Shown here piece by piece: positions 1-5,257 of a stretch of DNA of 6,709 nucleotides. The notes below the pieces were generated by a model that worked only from the letters and a program-made list of their open reading frames with translations, did not search any database and was not told the DNA's origin. A program made the translations under genes and the position numbers. The stretch's first letter is position 1, and each line of letters starts with the position of its first letter. Source of the DNA: Pseudomonadota bacterium (GTDB lineage: Bacteria > Desulfobacterota > Desulfobulbia > Desulfobulbales > SURF-16); NCBI GenBank assembly GCA_030597865.1, contig JAUVQZ010000158.1, positions 1-6,709 of the forward strand. The letters run 5' to 3'.

Positions 1-543
1 GAGGAATATGGTAAGAGGCTTAATTCAAAAATTTTCCCGGGCATTCAGGGTGGGCCCCTTGTCCATGTTATTGCCGCCAAGGCCGTGGCCTTTAAAGAGG
101 CAATGACCGATGATTTTAAGGCCTACCAAAGGCAGGTGGTGGCCAACACCAAGACCCTGGCTGCTAAACTGCAGTCCCATGGTTTTCGCCTGGTCTCCGG
201 CGGCTCGGACAATCATCTTGTCCTGGTGGATATGAATAATAAGAATATCACCGGTAAGGACGCGGAAGAGGCCCTGGAGATTGCCGGACTCACCGTTAAT
301 AAAAACGCCATACCCTTTGATACCCAGAGCCGTTTTGTCACCGGCGGTATCCGTATAGGTACCCCGGCCGTGACCACCCGCGGCCTGAAAGAGGCGGAGA
401 TGGAAAGGATTGCTGACTGGATTAATCGGGCTGTTGAAAATCGCCAGAATAAAGAAGAACTAGGCCGTATCAGGGTTGAGGTTCGCATGCTCTGTGATGA
501 ATTTCCGCTCTACCCCGAGCTTGCCCGGGACTATGACGAGTAA
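1..543 (+). CDS. glyA: Serine hydroxymethyltransferase, C-terminal part (5' end outside window)
   Basis: This PLP enzyme interconverts serine plus tetrahydrofolate with glycine plus 5,10-methylene-tetrahydrofolate in the cytosol. Frame 1 is open from the first base to a TAA at 541-543 and gives 180 residues, a little under half of the usual 415 or so. The visible part opens with the family stretch FPGIQGGPLVHVIAAKAVAF (visible residues 12-31). It carries GIRIGTPAVTTRG near residue 116, whose first arginine (118) matches the family's substrate-carboxylate arginine. The PLP-binding lysine lies upstream, outside the window. The end looks complete and undamaged. The dCMP deaminase gene begins one base after the stop codon, so the two are almost certainly cotranscribed. 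The link makes sense because thymidylate synthase uses methylene-tetrahydrofolate together with dUMP, the deaminase product. Identity is certain; only the 5' boundary is missing. Confidence 0.97.
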   Translation, partial: EEYGKRLNSKIFPGIQGGPLVHVIAAKAVAFKEAMTDDFKAYQRQVVANTKTLAAKLQSHGFRLVSGGSDNHLVLVDMNNKNITGKDAEEALEIAGLTVNKNAIPFDTQSRFVTGGIRIGTPAVTTRGLKEAEMERIADWINRAVENRQNKEELGRIRVEVRMLCDEFPLYPELARDYDE

Positions 544-544
544 A

Positions 545-1000
545 ATGGCAGAGCAACAACGACCCTCCTGGAACGAATATTTTCTTTCCATCACCGAACA
601 TGTTGCCGAGCGCTCCACCTGTACGCGACGTAAGGTGGGGGCGATTATTGTCCGTGACAAGAGAATCATTGCCACAGGATATAATGGGGTGCCGGCCGGT
701 ATCCGTCACTGTGACATGGTGGGCTGTCTGCGCGATGAGTTGCAGGTGCCCTCCGGTGAACGCCATGAACTCTGTCGGGGACTCCATGCCGAGCAGAATG
801 CCATTGTTCAGGCCTCCACCCATGGCGTCTCCATTGAGGGATCAAGTCTTTACTGCACCAATATGCCCTGTTCCATCTGTAGCAAGATGTTGATTAACGC
901 CAAGATTAAAACCATTTATTATGCGGAAGGCTACCCAGATGCCCTGGCCGATGAGATGCTGGCTGAGGCCGGCATTGAAGTGGTTAAATTACTACCTTAG
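545..1000 (+). CDS. comEB: Zinc-dependent deoxycytidylate (dCMP) deaminase, ComEB type
   Basis: The predicted reaction is dCMP to dUMP plus ammonia, feeding dTMP synthesis. From the ATG at 545 the protein has 151 residues, typical of the family. The N-terminal SWNEYF (8-13) and RSTCTRRKVGAIIV (23-36) segments are characteristic. The zinc and catalytic set of the cytidine deaminase fold is intact: H81-A-E83, with E83 as proton shuttle, and P108-C109-S-I-C112. A cysteine- and histidine-rich segment (H55, C56, C61, H74, C77) between GYNG and HAE fits the longer dCMP deaminase subtype, which may bind a second zinc. An in-frame ATG at 533 would overlap glyA by 11 bases and add four residues. Neither start has a good Shine-Dalgarno sequence, so translation is probably coupled to glyA. 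The symbol comEB follows the Bacillus homologue; a role in competence is not implied. Confidence 0.92.
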   Translation: MAEQQRPSWNEYFLSITEHVAERSTCTRRKVGAIIVRDKRIIATGYNGVPAGIRHCDMVGCLRDELQVPSGERHELCRGLHAEQNAIVQASTHGVSIEGSSLYCTNMPCSICSKMLINAKIKTIYYAEGYPDALADEMLAEAGIEVVKLLP

Positions 1001-1022
1001 CATTTATTTCCGTGTCAAAAAC

Positions 1023-1040
1023 ACCCCTCAAGGGGGTACT
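1023..1040. repeat. 18-base palindromic direct repeat, copy 1
   Basis: The sequence ACCCCTCAAGGGGGTACT is identical to the copy at 1111-1128. It folds on itself: ACCCCT (1023-1028) pairs with GGGGGT (1032-1037) around a CAA triloop, with one T-G wobble. It is not followed by a T run, so it is not a classical intrinsic terminator. It starts 22 bases after the dCMP deaminase stop codon. Confidence 0.85.
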
Positions 1041-1110
1041 GAAAAGAGTGGCAAGAAATCGAAAATTTCTTTTGAAATAAAAGAGTTGTATCTACTGTTA
1101 AGGTACTTAT

Positions 1111-1128
1111 ACCCCTCAAGGGGGTACT
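1111..1128. repeat. 18-base palindromic direct repeat, copy 2
   Basis: This exact second copy of the 1023-1040 element starts 88 bases downstream of it, in the same orientation, and ends 73 bases before the nrdR start codon. Exact conservation of 18 bases in a spacer that otherwise looks unconstrained suggests either a recent duplication or a pair of protein binding sites. No family of regulatory sites is recognised. Confidence 0.85.
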
Positions 1129-1201
1129 AAACATAGTCCGTTCATTAATTCCAGTTTAGCTGGGTTAGATTCTTGAAAGTGAGAGCACCGGGGGAATATA
1201 A

Positions 1202-1675
1202 ATGAAATGCCCATACTGCGGTAACCTTGAAAACAAGGTGGTGGATTCTCGTCTTAACAAGGAGTACACCATCACCCGCCGCCGCCGGAAATGTGAGGAC
1301 TGTGAGCGCCGCTTTACCACCTATGAGCGCCTGGAAGTCACCATGCCCATGCTCATTAAAAAGGATGGTCGCCGCGAGGCCTGGGAACGTTCCAAGGTGG
1401 TTGACGGACTCAAAAAGGCCTGCGAGAAAAGGCCGGTTTCCATGACGGAGATTGAGGAGTTTGTTGATGCCCTGGAGCGTGACCTCCAGGATATGGGCGA
1501 GCGTGAAATCCCGGTGAAGCTGGTCGGGGCCAGAATTATGGATGGTCTGCGGAAACTTGATGAGGTGGCCTATGTGCGTTTTGCCTCAGTTTATCGCCAG
1601 TTCAAGGATCTTAATGAATTTATGGACGAGCTGAAAGGCTTGCTCGGGGCCGAGGAAGATGAGGCCGACGACTGA
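1202..1675 (+). CDS. nrdR: Transcriptional repressor NrdR
   Basis: NrdR represses ribonucleotide reductase operons by binding paired NrdR boxes, with its ATP-cone sensing ATP and dATP. The 157-residue protein has the usual length. The N-terminal zinc ribbon is complete, with C3-P-Y-C6 and C31-E-D-C34 flanking a basic stretch (TRRRRKC) used for DNA contact. The ATP-cone follows from about residue 49 to 139, opening with the family segment IKKDGRREAWERSK and including KRPVS. The C-terminal tail is acidic (GAEEDEADD). GGGGGA seven to twelve bases before the ATG supports the chosen start. The end overlaps ribD by 17 bases, so these two genes are translationally linked. nrdR next to ribD is common in many bacteria. 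The neighbouring dCMP deaminase shares the dNTP theme. No NrdR box is visible upstream, so autoregulation is not supported here. Confidence 0.97.
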   Translation: MKCPYCGNLENKVVDSRLNKEYTITRRRRKCEDCERRFTTYERLEVTMPMLIKKDGRREAWERSKVVDGLKKACEKRPVSMTEIEEFVDALERDLQDMGEREIPVKLVGARIMDGLRKLDEVAYVRFASVYRQFKDLNEFMDELKGLLGAEEDEADD

Positions 1676-2768
1676 CTCTGATCTGCCCTTTATGAAGCAG
1701 GCCCTGGCCCTTGCCAAAAGGGCCCGGGGGCGTACCTCACCCAATCCCCTTGTCGGCGCAGTGGTGGTCAAAAATGGCAGGGTTATTGGCCAGGGCTATC
1801 ACAAGAAGGCCGGTACCCCCCATGCTGAAGTGCATGCCCTGCGTGGGGCCGGTGAAAACGCCAAGGGGGCGACTCTCTATGTCACCCTGGAGCCCTGCAA
1901 TCATACGGGCAAGACTCCGCCCTGCACTAAAGCCATCCTTGAGCACGGTATAGCAAGGGTTGTTGTCGGTATGGTGGACCCTAATCCCCTGGTGGCCGGT
2001 AGTGGCTGCCGCTTCCTTGAGAGCCAGGGGGTGGAGGTTGGTGGCGAGTTGTTGGCTGAGGAGTGCCGGGCCATTAATCGGCCCTTTATCAAGCATATCA
2101 ACACGGGCATGCCCTGGGTTATCATGAAGGCCGGTTGCAGCCTTGATGGCCGCATCGCCGTGGCGGACGGGCGCTGCGCCTGGATAACCGGCGAGGAGTC
2201 CCGCTGCGAGGTGCACCGGCTGCGGGACCGGGTTGATGCCATTTTGGTGGGGGTTGATACCGCAATTAACGATGATCCCTCCCTGACCACCCGTTTACCG
2301 GGGCGCAAGGGCCACGATCCCCTGCGGGTTGTCTTGGACAGTACGCTGCGCATGGCGCCCGGGGCCCGGATGCTGAACCAGGAGTCAGCTGCCCAGACCT
2401 GGATTTTTTGCGGCCCTAGGGGCGATATGAAGAAACGTCAGGCCCTGGAAAAGGCCGGTGCCCGCATCCTTGAGGTGGCAGAAGAGGGGGGCAGGCTTCA
2501 GGTACGAGAGATTTTGGCGGCCCTGGGGAAAGCAGGCCATAATAGTCTTCTGGTTGAGGGCGGCAGCGCTGTCCACACCTCCTTTCTAAAAGAGGGTTTG
2601 GTGGATCAGGTCAGTCTTTTTATGGCACCTCTCTTCCTTGGTAATGCATCGATTCCAGTGGTGGGTGATCTGGCCATTTCAGACGTGCATCAGGGCCGTC
2701 GTTTTCAGACCAGCCGGGTGAGACGTTTCGGTAATGATGTCCTGGTTGAGGGTTTTTTCAGTCAGTAG
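1659..2768 (+). CDS. ribD: Bifunctional riboflavin biosynthesis deaminase/reductase RibD
   Basis: RibD deaminates 2,5-diamino-6-ribosylamino-4(3H)-pyrimidinone 5'-phosphate and then reduces the ribosyl side chain with NADPH, the second and third steps of the GTP branch. The 369 residues match the usual two-domain length (E. coli about 367). The deaminase domain (about 1-145) has the zinc set H55-A-E57, C80 and C89 within TLEPCNHTGKTPPC. The reductase domain (about 150-369) opens at PWVIMKAGCSLDGRIA and has WITGEESR, DAILVGVDTAINDDPSLTTR and a late VEGGSAVHTSFL. The ATG at 1659 lies inside the end of nrdR; it is chosen because it supplies the expected residues before FMKQALALAKRARG, whereas the next ATG (1692) would trim them. 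GAGGAAG directly precedes it, too close for an ideal ribosome binding site, so coupling with nrdR is likely. No damage is seen. Confidence 0.97.
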   Translation: MRPTTDSDLPFMKQALALAKRARGRTSPNPLVGAVVVKNGRVIGQGYHKKAGTPHAEVHALRGAGENAKGATLYVTLEPCNHTGKTPPCTKAILEHGIARVVVGMVDPNPLVAGSGCRFLESQGVEVGGELLAEECRAINRPFIKHINTGMPWVIMKAGCSLDGRIAVADGRCAWITGEESRCEVHRLRDRVDAILVGVDTAINDDPSLTTRLPGRKGHDPLRVVLDSTLRMAPGARMLNQESAAQTWIFCGPRGDMKKRQALEKAGARILEVAEEGGRLQVREILAALGKAGHNSLLVEGGSAVHTSFLKEGLVDQVSLFMAPLFLGNASIPVVGDLAISDVHQGRRFQTSRVRRFGNDVLVEGFFSQ

Positions 2769-2773
2769 ATTTT

Positions 2774-2917
2774 GTAACTATTCAGAAGCAGTGAAGCGGC
2801 GTCAGCCTCATCTTTGCCCATTTCGCCGTTGCATTGCTGGCCTTCTCACATCTAAGGCACTTCTGAACAGTTACGCTTATAAGTTGGGGTAATTTCTTGC
2901 CCCCACTGAATAGTTAC
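2774..2917. repeat. Family A intergenic repeat, copy 1 (upstream of ribE)
   Basis: This 144-base element begins with GTAACTATTCAG (2774-2785) and ends with its perfect reverse complement CTGAATAGTTAC (2906-2917). A third, internal arm, CTTCTGAACAGTTAC (2860-2874), is complementary to the extended left arm 2774-2788 with one mismatch. Between them are segments shared with the copy at 5873-6039, such as GCAGTGAAGCGGCGTC and CTTCTGAACAGTTACGCTT. Near the right end GGGG (2886-2889) pairs with CCCC (2900-2903) around TAATTTCTTG. It has no coding capacity. Inverted ends, small size and dispersed copies resemble a MITE or other small non-autonomous element, though no target-site duplication is clear. 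It starts five bases after the ribD stop. Confidence 0.85.
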
Positions 2918-2937
2918 TAGATTTTTTAGAGAAGGGA

Positions 2938-2968
2938 CGGGGCATGTGCCCCGGACAGGAAGCACATG
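2938..2968 (+). promoter_or_regulatory. Candidate two-state leader at the ribE start codon
   Basis: Two hairpins compete here. Hairpin 1 is CGGGGC (2938-2943) paired with GCCCCG (2948-2953), six G-C pairs around ATGT. Hairpin 2 pairs CATGTGC (2943-2949) with GCACATG (2962-2968), which contains the ribE start codon; its loop holds the likely ribosome binding site AGGA (2957-2960). They share bases 2943 and 2948-2949 and hairpin 2 uses the loop of hairpin 1, so both cannot form together. Hairpin 1 leaves the start codon open and hairpin 2 hides it. The pairings are read directly; regulation is inferred. Confidence 0.45.
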
Positions 2969-3625
2969 TTTACAGGAATTATTCAAGGTCAGGGGCGTCT
3001 CCTCGAAAAAAGGCCAAGCGGCGGCGGCATGCTCTTTGTGGTTGAGGCTGATTTTGACCTCACCGATCCCAAGGAGGGTGAGTCCATTGCCTGTAATGGT
3101 GTCTGTCTCACGGCCAAGGAAATAAGAGGCCGCCGTTTTGCGGTGGACGTCTCCCCTGAGAGTCTGACCCGCACAAATTTAGGAGAAAAGGCCACCGGCT
3201 CTTTACTAAACCTGGAACGTGCCTTACGGTTAAGCGATCGTTTGGGGGGACACATGGTCAGCGGTCATGTGGATGGTGTTGCAAGGGTCCTTTCCAGGAA
3301 GCCTGAGGGTGATTTTGTCCGCTTTGTCTTTGCAATCCCCCAGGGGTGCGACCGTTATATCATTGAAAAGGGTTCGATCACCATTGATGGTATCAGCCTG
3401 ACGGTGAACGCCTGCGACGCCACGACCTTCAGTGTCGCCATTATTCCCCATACCCTGGAGATCACCAGCCTGGGAGCGCTCAATCAGGGAGCTGTGGTCA
3501 ATATTGAGGTGGATCTCATCGGTAAGTATGTTGAAAAATTACTTTTCGTCAAGAATGAAGAGGGGGGGCATGCCGGGTCAGGCATCAACCCCGCCTTTTT
3601 GGCGGAAAATGGTTTTTTGAAATAA
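2966..3625 (+). CDS. ribE: Riboflavin synthase, alpha subunit type
   Basis: The enzyme dismutates two molecules of 6,7-dimethyl-8-ribityllumazine to riboflavin and a pyrimidinedione, the last step of the pathway, and works as a trimer. The 219 residues fit the family. Two tandem lumazine-binding barrels are visible. The first opens with MFTGII and has GESIACNGVCLT and DVSPESLTRTNLG. The second, from about residue 98, has GHMVSGHVDG, KGSITIDGISLTVN, AIIPHTLEITSLG and VDLIGKYVEKLL. AGGA lies five bases before the ATG. The gene follows a family A repeat and a possible start-codon hairpin, and its stop codon abuts, or lies within, the left family B repeat. A run of seven G (3562-3568) sits in the codons of the variable C-terminal tail. 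The product is often called RibE or RibC depending on the organism; function is secure. Confidence 0.97.
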   Translation: MFTGIIQGQGRLLEKRPSGGGMLFVVEADFDLTDPKEGESIACNGVCLTAKEIRGRRFAVDVSPESLTRTNLGEKATGSLLNLERALRLSDRLGGHMVSGHVDGVARVLSRKPEGDFVRFVFAIPQGCDRYIIEKGSITIDGISLTVNACDATTFSVAIIPHTLEITSLGALNQGAVVNIEVDLIGKYVEKLLFVKNEEGGHAGSGINPAFLAENGFLK

Positions 3626-3730
3626 TGATGCCCTTGTAAAAAGTCCCTGGCGCCAAGACCATGTGACGTTAAATCAGTAAGATATCCTCTGTTGTCGGTG
3701 GCTGTACATTACTTTTGGCCAGGCCATCAA
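3619..3730. repeat. Family B repeat, left copy (inverted partner at 5015-5148)
   Basis: The core 3626-3681 matches the reverse complement of 5088-5142 at 48 of 56 aligned positions. This includes a perfect 20-base block, ACCATGTGACGTTAAATCAG at 3658-3677. Weaker similarity continues outward through GATA-CC-CTGT and GGTGGC to 3702, and an AGGCCATCAA block at 3721-3730 is also mirrored. At the left edge the match runs back over the last ribE codon and its stop (GAAATAATGATGC against GAATTATGATGC). It fills most of the ribE-ribBA spacer and has no coding capacity. Confidence 0.85.
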
Positions 3731-3744
3731 ATAATAATAAGAAT

Positions 3745-3764
3745 ACCGCCCCTGCGGTGTCCGC
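3745..3764 (+). promoter_or_regulatory. Overlapping small hairpins in the ribBA leader
   Basis: ACCGC (3745-3749) pairs with GCGGT (3754-3758) around CCCT. The same GCGG (3754-3757) can instead pair with CCGC (3761-3764) around TGT. The two folds exclude each other and end 20 bases before the ribBA ATG. The ribosome binding site is weak (AGGT at 3774-3777). The stems are short and could be chance. Confidence 0.25.
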
Positions 3765-3784
3765 AAAATAAATAGGTACGTAGT

Positions 3785-4993
3785 ATGGCTGTAAGCTCCA
3801 TAGAAGAAGCAATTGAAGATATTAGAGCAGGCAAGCAGATCATCCTGGTCGATGATGAAGACCGTGAGAATGAGGGCGATCTCTTTATGGCCGCCCAGAT
3901 GACCACCCCGGATGACATTAATTTCATGGCAACCCATGGTCGAGGCCTCATCTGTCTCACCCTCACTGCAGAGCATCTGGATAGTCTGCAGATCCCCATG
4001 ATGGTGCGTGATAACACCTCTCCCTTTGAGACAGCCTTCACGGTTTCCATTGAGGCCAGAACCGGGGTAACCACCGGTATTTCCGCCGCTGACCGGGCTC
4101 GAACCATTCAGGCTGCTGTTGCCCCGGATGTTAAACCTTCTGATCTTGTTAGTCCCGGTCATATTTTTCCGCTCCGGGCCCGTCCGGGCGGGGTGCTGGT
4201 CCGTACCGGTCAGACCGAGGGTTCTGTTGATTTCTGCCGCCTGGCAGGACTCACTCCTGCCGGGGTTATCTGCGAGATTATGAAGGAAGACGGTACCATG
4301 GCCCGCATGCCTGATCTTGAGGTCTTTGCCAAGGAGCATGACCTGAAGATTGTCACCATTGCAGATCTCATTGCCTATAGAATGAAGAAAGACACCCTGG
4401 TCCACCGGGCTGCCGAGACCAAGATGCCCACCCGATTTGGTGGTGATTTCAAGGCCGTGGTTTATACCAACGATGTTGACAGCTTTGAGCATATTGCCCT
4501 TGTTAAGGGTGATATCTCCAAAGACGAGCCTATTTTGGTCCGCGTCCATTCCGAGTGTCTCACCGGTGATGCCTTTGGCTCCATGCGCTGTGACTGCGGA
4601 AGCCAGCTCCATGCCGCCATGCAGATGGTGGGCAAGGAGGGCAAGGGTATCATCCTCTATATGCACCAGGAGGGCCGCGGTATTGGTCTTGTCAACAAGA
4701 TCAAGGCCTATGCCCTGCAGGATCAGGGGATGGACACGGTGGAGGCCAATCTTGAGCTTGGTTTTAAGGCCGATCTCCGCGACTATGGAATCGGCGCCCA
4801 GATCCTCCGGGACCTTGGCGTACGCAAGATGAAGATTATGACCAATAATCCCAAAAAGATCGTTGGCCTTGAGGGCTACGGCATTGAGGTCGTGGACCGG
4901 GTGGCCATCGAGTCTGATCCGGTGCCGGAGAATTTAGGCTACCTGCAGTGTAAGCGTGATAAAATGGGCCACCTGCTGGAGTTTGACGACTAG
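3785..4993 (+). CDS. ribBA: Bifunctional 3,4-dihydroxy-2-butanone-4-phosphate synthase / GTP cyclohydrolase II
   Basis: RibBA starts both branches: ribulose 5-phosphate to dihydroxybutanone phosphate plus formate, and GTP to the pyrimidine precursor. The 402 residues match the fused family. The RibB domain (about 1-200) has DDEDRENEGD (23-32, E28 a metal ligand), THGRGLICL (50-58), TTGISAADRA (96-105) and PGHIFPLRA (124-132). The segment usually written GHTEA reads GQTEG, so Q143 stands where E. coli RibB has the metal ligand H153. The RibA domain (about 215-400) has the zinc cysteines C258, C269 and C271 in RVHSECLTGDAFGSMRCDCG, then QEGRGIGL (295-302), DTVEAN, DLRDYGIGAQIL and TNNPKK. It is intact, unlike the degenerate RibBX variant known in some proteobacteria. 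Inverted family B repeats lie on both sides. The ribosome binding site is poor. Identity is certain; activity of the RibB half depends on whether glutamine is tolerated. Confidence 0.96.
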   Translation: MAVSSIEEAIEDIRAGKQIILVDDEDRENEGDLFMAAQMTTPDDINFMATHGRGLICLTLTAEHLDSLQIPMMVRDNTSPFETAFTVSIEARTGVTTGISAADRARTIQAAVAPDVKPSDLVSPGHIFPLRARPGGVLVRTGQTEGSVDFCRLAGLTPAGVICEIMKEDGTMARMPDLEVFAKEHDLKIVTIADLIAYRMKKDTLVHRAAETKMPTRFGGDFKAVVYTNDVDSFEHIALVKGDISKDEPILVRVHSECLTGDAFGSMRCDCGSQLHAAMQMVGKEGKGIILYMHQEGRGIGLVNKIKAYALQDQGMDTVEANLELGFKADLRDYGIGAQILRDLGVRKMKIMTNNPKKIVGLEGYGIEVVDRVAIESDPVPENLGYLQCKRDKMGHLLEFDD

Positions 4994-5014
4994 CAGGCCC
5001 TTGATGTGTAATAA

Positions 5015-5148
5015 TTGATGGCCTCGCAGATAGGCGAGGTTGGGAGATCTTTGAAAGGTTTGGTTCGGCCACCTGTACAGGGGTTATCTTGCTGATTTAA
5101 CGTCACATGGTTTTGCTACCAGCGACTTTTTACAGAGCATCATAATTC
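5015..5148. repeat. Family B repeat, right copy (inverted relative to 3619-3730)
   Basis: The core is 5088-5142, with the perfect 20-base block CTGATTTAACGTCACATGGT at 5092-5111. GCCACC at 5068-5073 and TTGATGGCCT at 5015-5024 mirror blocks of the left copy. The stretch between those two blocks (5025-5067) has no clear counterpart on the left, where only 18 bases separate the corresponding blocks, so one copy has gained or lost sequence. The element starts 21 bases after the ribBA stop codon. Confidence 0.8.
5022..5039 (+). terminator. Hairpin 28 bases after ribBA, weak terminator candidate
   Basis: CCTCGC (5022-5027) pairs perfectly with GCGAGG (5034-5039) around a 6-base loop. Only TTGGGAGATCTTTG follows rather than a T run, so an intrinsic terminator is doubtful. 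It could also protect the 3' end of the message or simply be part of the right family B copy. Confidence 0.25.
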
Positions 5149-5171
5149 ACCACAGGTAAATACAGGGGACT

Positions 5172-5255
5172 ATGATTATTGCCACGGAATCCACTGAATC
5201 AAAGAAACAACAATTCCGTGTCTTCAGTGGATTCCGTGGCAATAAAAAAGAGTAA
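5172..5255 (+). other. Possible 27-codon ORF spanning the palindrome
   Basis: The ORF runs from the ATG at 5172 to the TAA at 5253-5255 and would encode a basic, polar peptide beginning MIIATESTESKKQQF. AGGGGA (5164-5169) precedes it, only two bases from the ATG, which is closer than usual. It has no recognised family, membrane segment or leader-peptide signature. The whole 23-bp palindrome lies inside it, so its codons may be a by-product of the repeat. I list it because it is the only start-to-stop frame with a plausible ribosome binding site that I noticed in this 342-base gap. Confidence 0.15.
5176..5245. repeat. Perfect 23-bp inverted repeat with 24-base loop
   Basis: Bases 5176-5198 are the exact reverse complement of 5223-5245. 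The arms contain GCCACGGAATCCACTGAA and TTCAGTGGATTCCGTGGC. The loop repeats the theme with ATTCCGTGT, so the arms look built from CACGGAAT-like 9-base units. Neither strand has a T run after the stem (AAAAAA follows on the + strand), so it is not a standard terminator. From memory, CCACGGAATCCAC-type palindromes recur between genes in several environmental bacteria. That makes a dispersed palindromic element the best guess. Confidence 0.85.
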
Positions 5256-5257
5256 GG

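Larger units (their letters stand above)
1001..1201. other. Intergenic spacer between dCMP deaminase and nrdR
   Basis: This 201-base gap holds no convincing gene. It contains two identical 18-base palindromic repeats (separate entries), with an AT-rich hairpin between them: AAGAAAT at 1053-1059 pairs with ATTTCTT at 1065-1071 around a 5-base loop. A purine-rich GGGGGA at 1190-1195 is the likely ribosome binding site of nrdR. The break in tight spacing suggests that a promoter for nrdR-ribD lies here, but I cannot name -35 and -10 boxes with confidence. I see no match to the ACACTATATATAGTGT-like NrdR box. Confidence 0.6.

Noticed and set aside
921..1130. 69-codon open frame overlapping the end of the dCMP deaminase gene
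   Set aside because: Its first part is the deaminase gene read in another frame and the rest is low-complexity spacer including both palindromes; no ribosome binding site or family is recognised.
1001..1201. NrdR box pair for autoregulation
   Set aside because: No tandem 16-base motif of the ACACTATATATAGTGT type is present upstream of nrdR.
1737..2216. Minus-strand open frame of 159 codons inside ribD
   Set aside because: It is a shadow of the conserved deaminase and early reductase regions of ribD, without its own signals.
2774..2917. Family A as an insertion sequence
   Set aside because: At 144-167 bases it has no room for a transposase and no clear target-site duplication is visible; only a small non-autonomous element is possible.
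3674..4666. Long open frame on the minus strand across ribBA (330 codons)
   Set aside because: It lies antisense to well-conserved ribBA motifs and its translation matches no family I know; long antisense frames are common in GC-biased genes.
5176..5245. The 23-bp palindrome as an intrinsic terminator of ribBA
   Set aside because: It is followed by AAAAAA on the + strand and by no T run on the minus strand, and it lies more than 180 bases after the ribBA stop.
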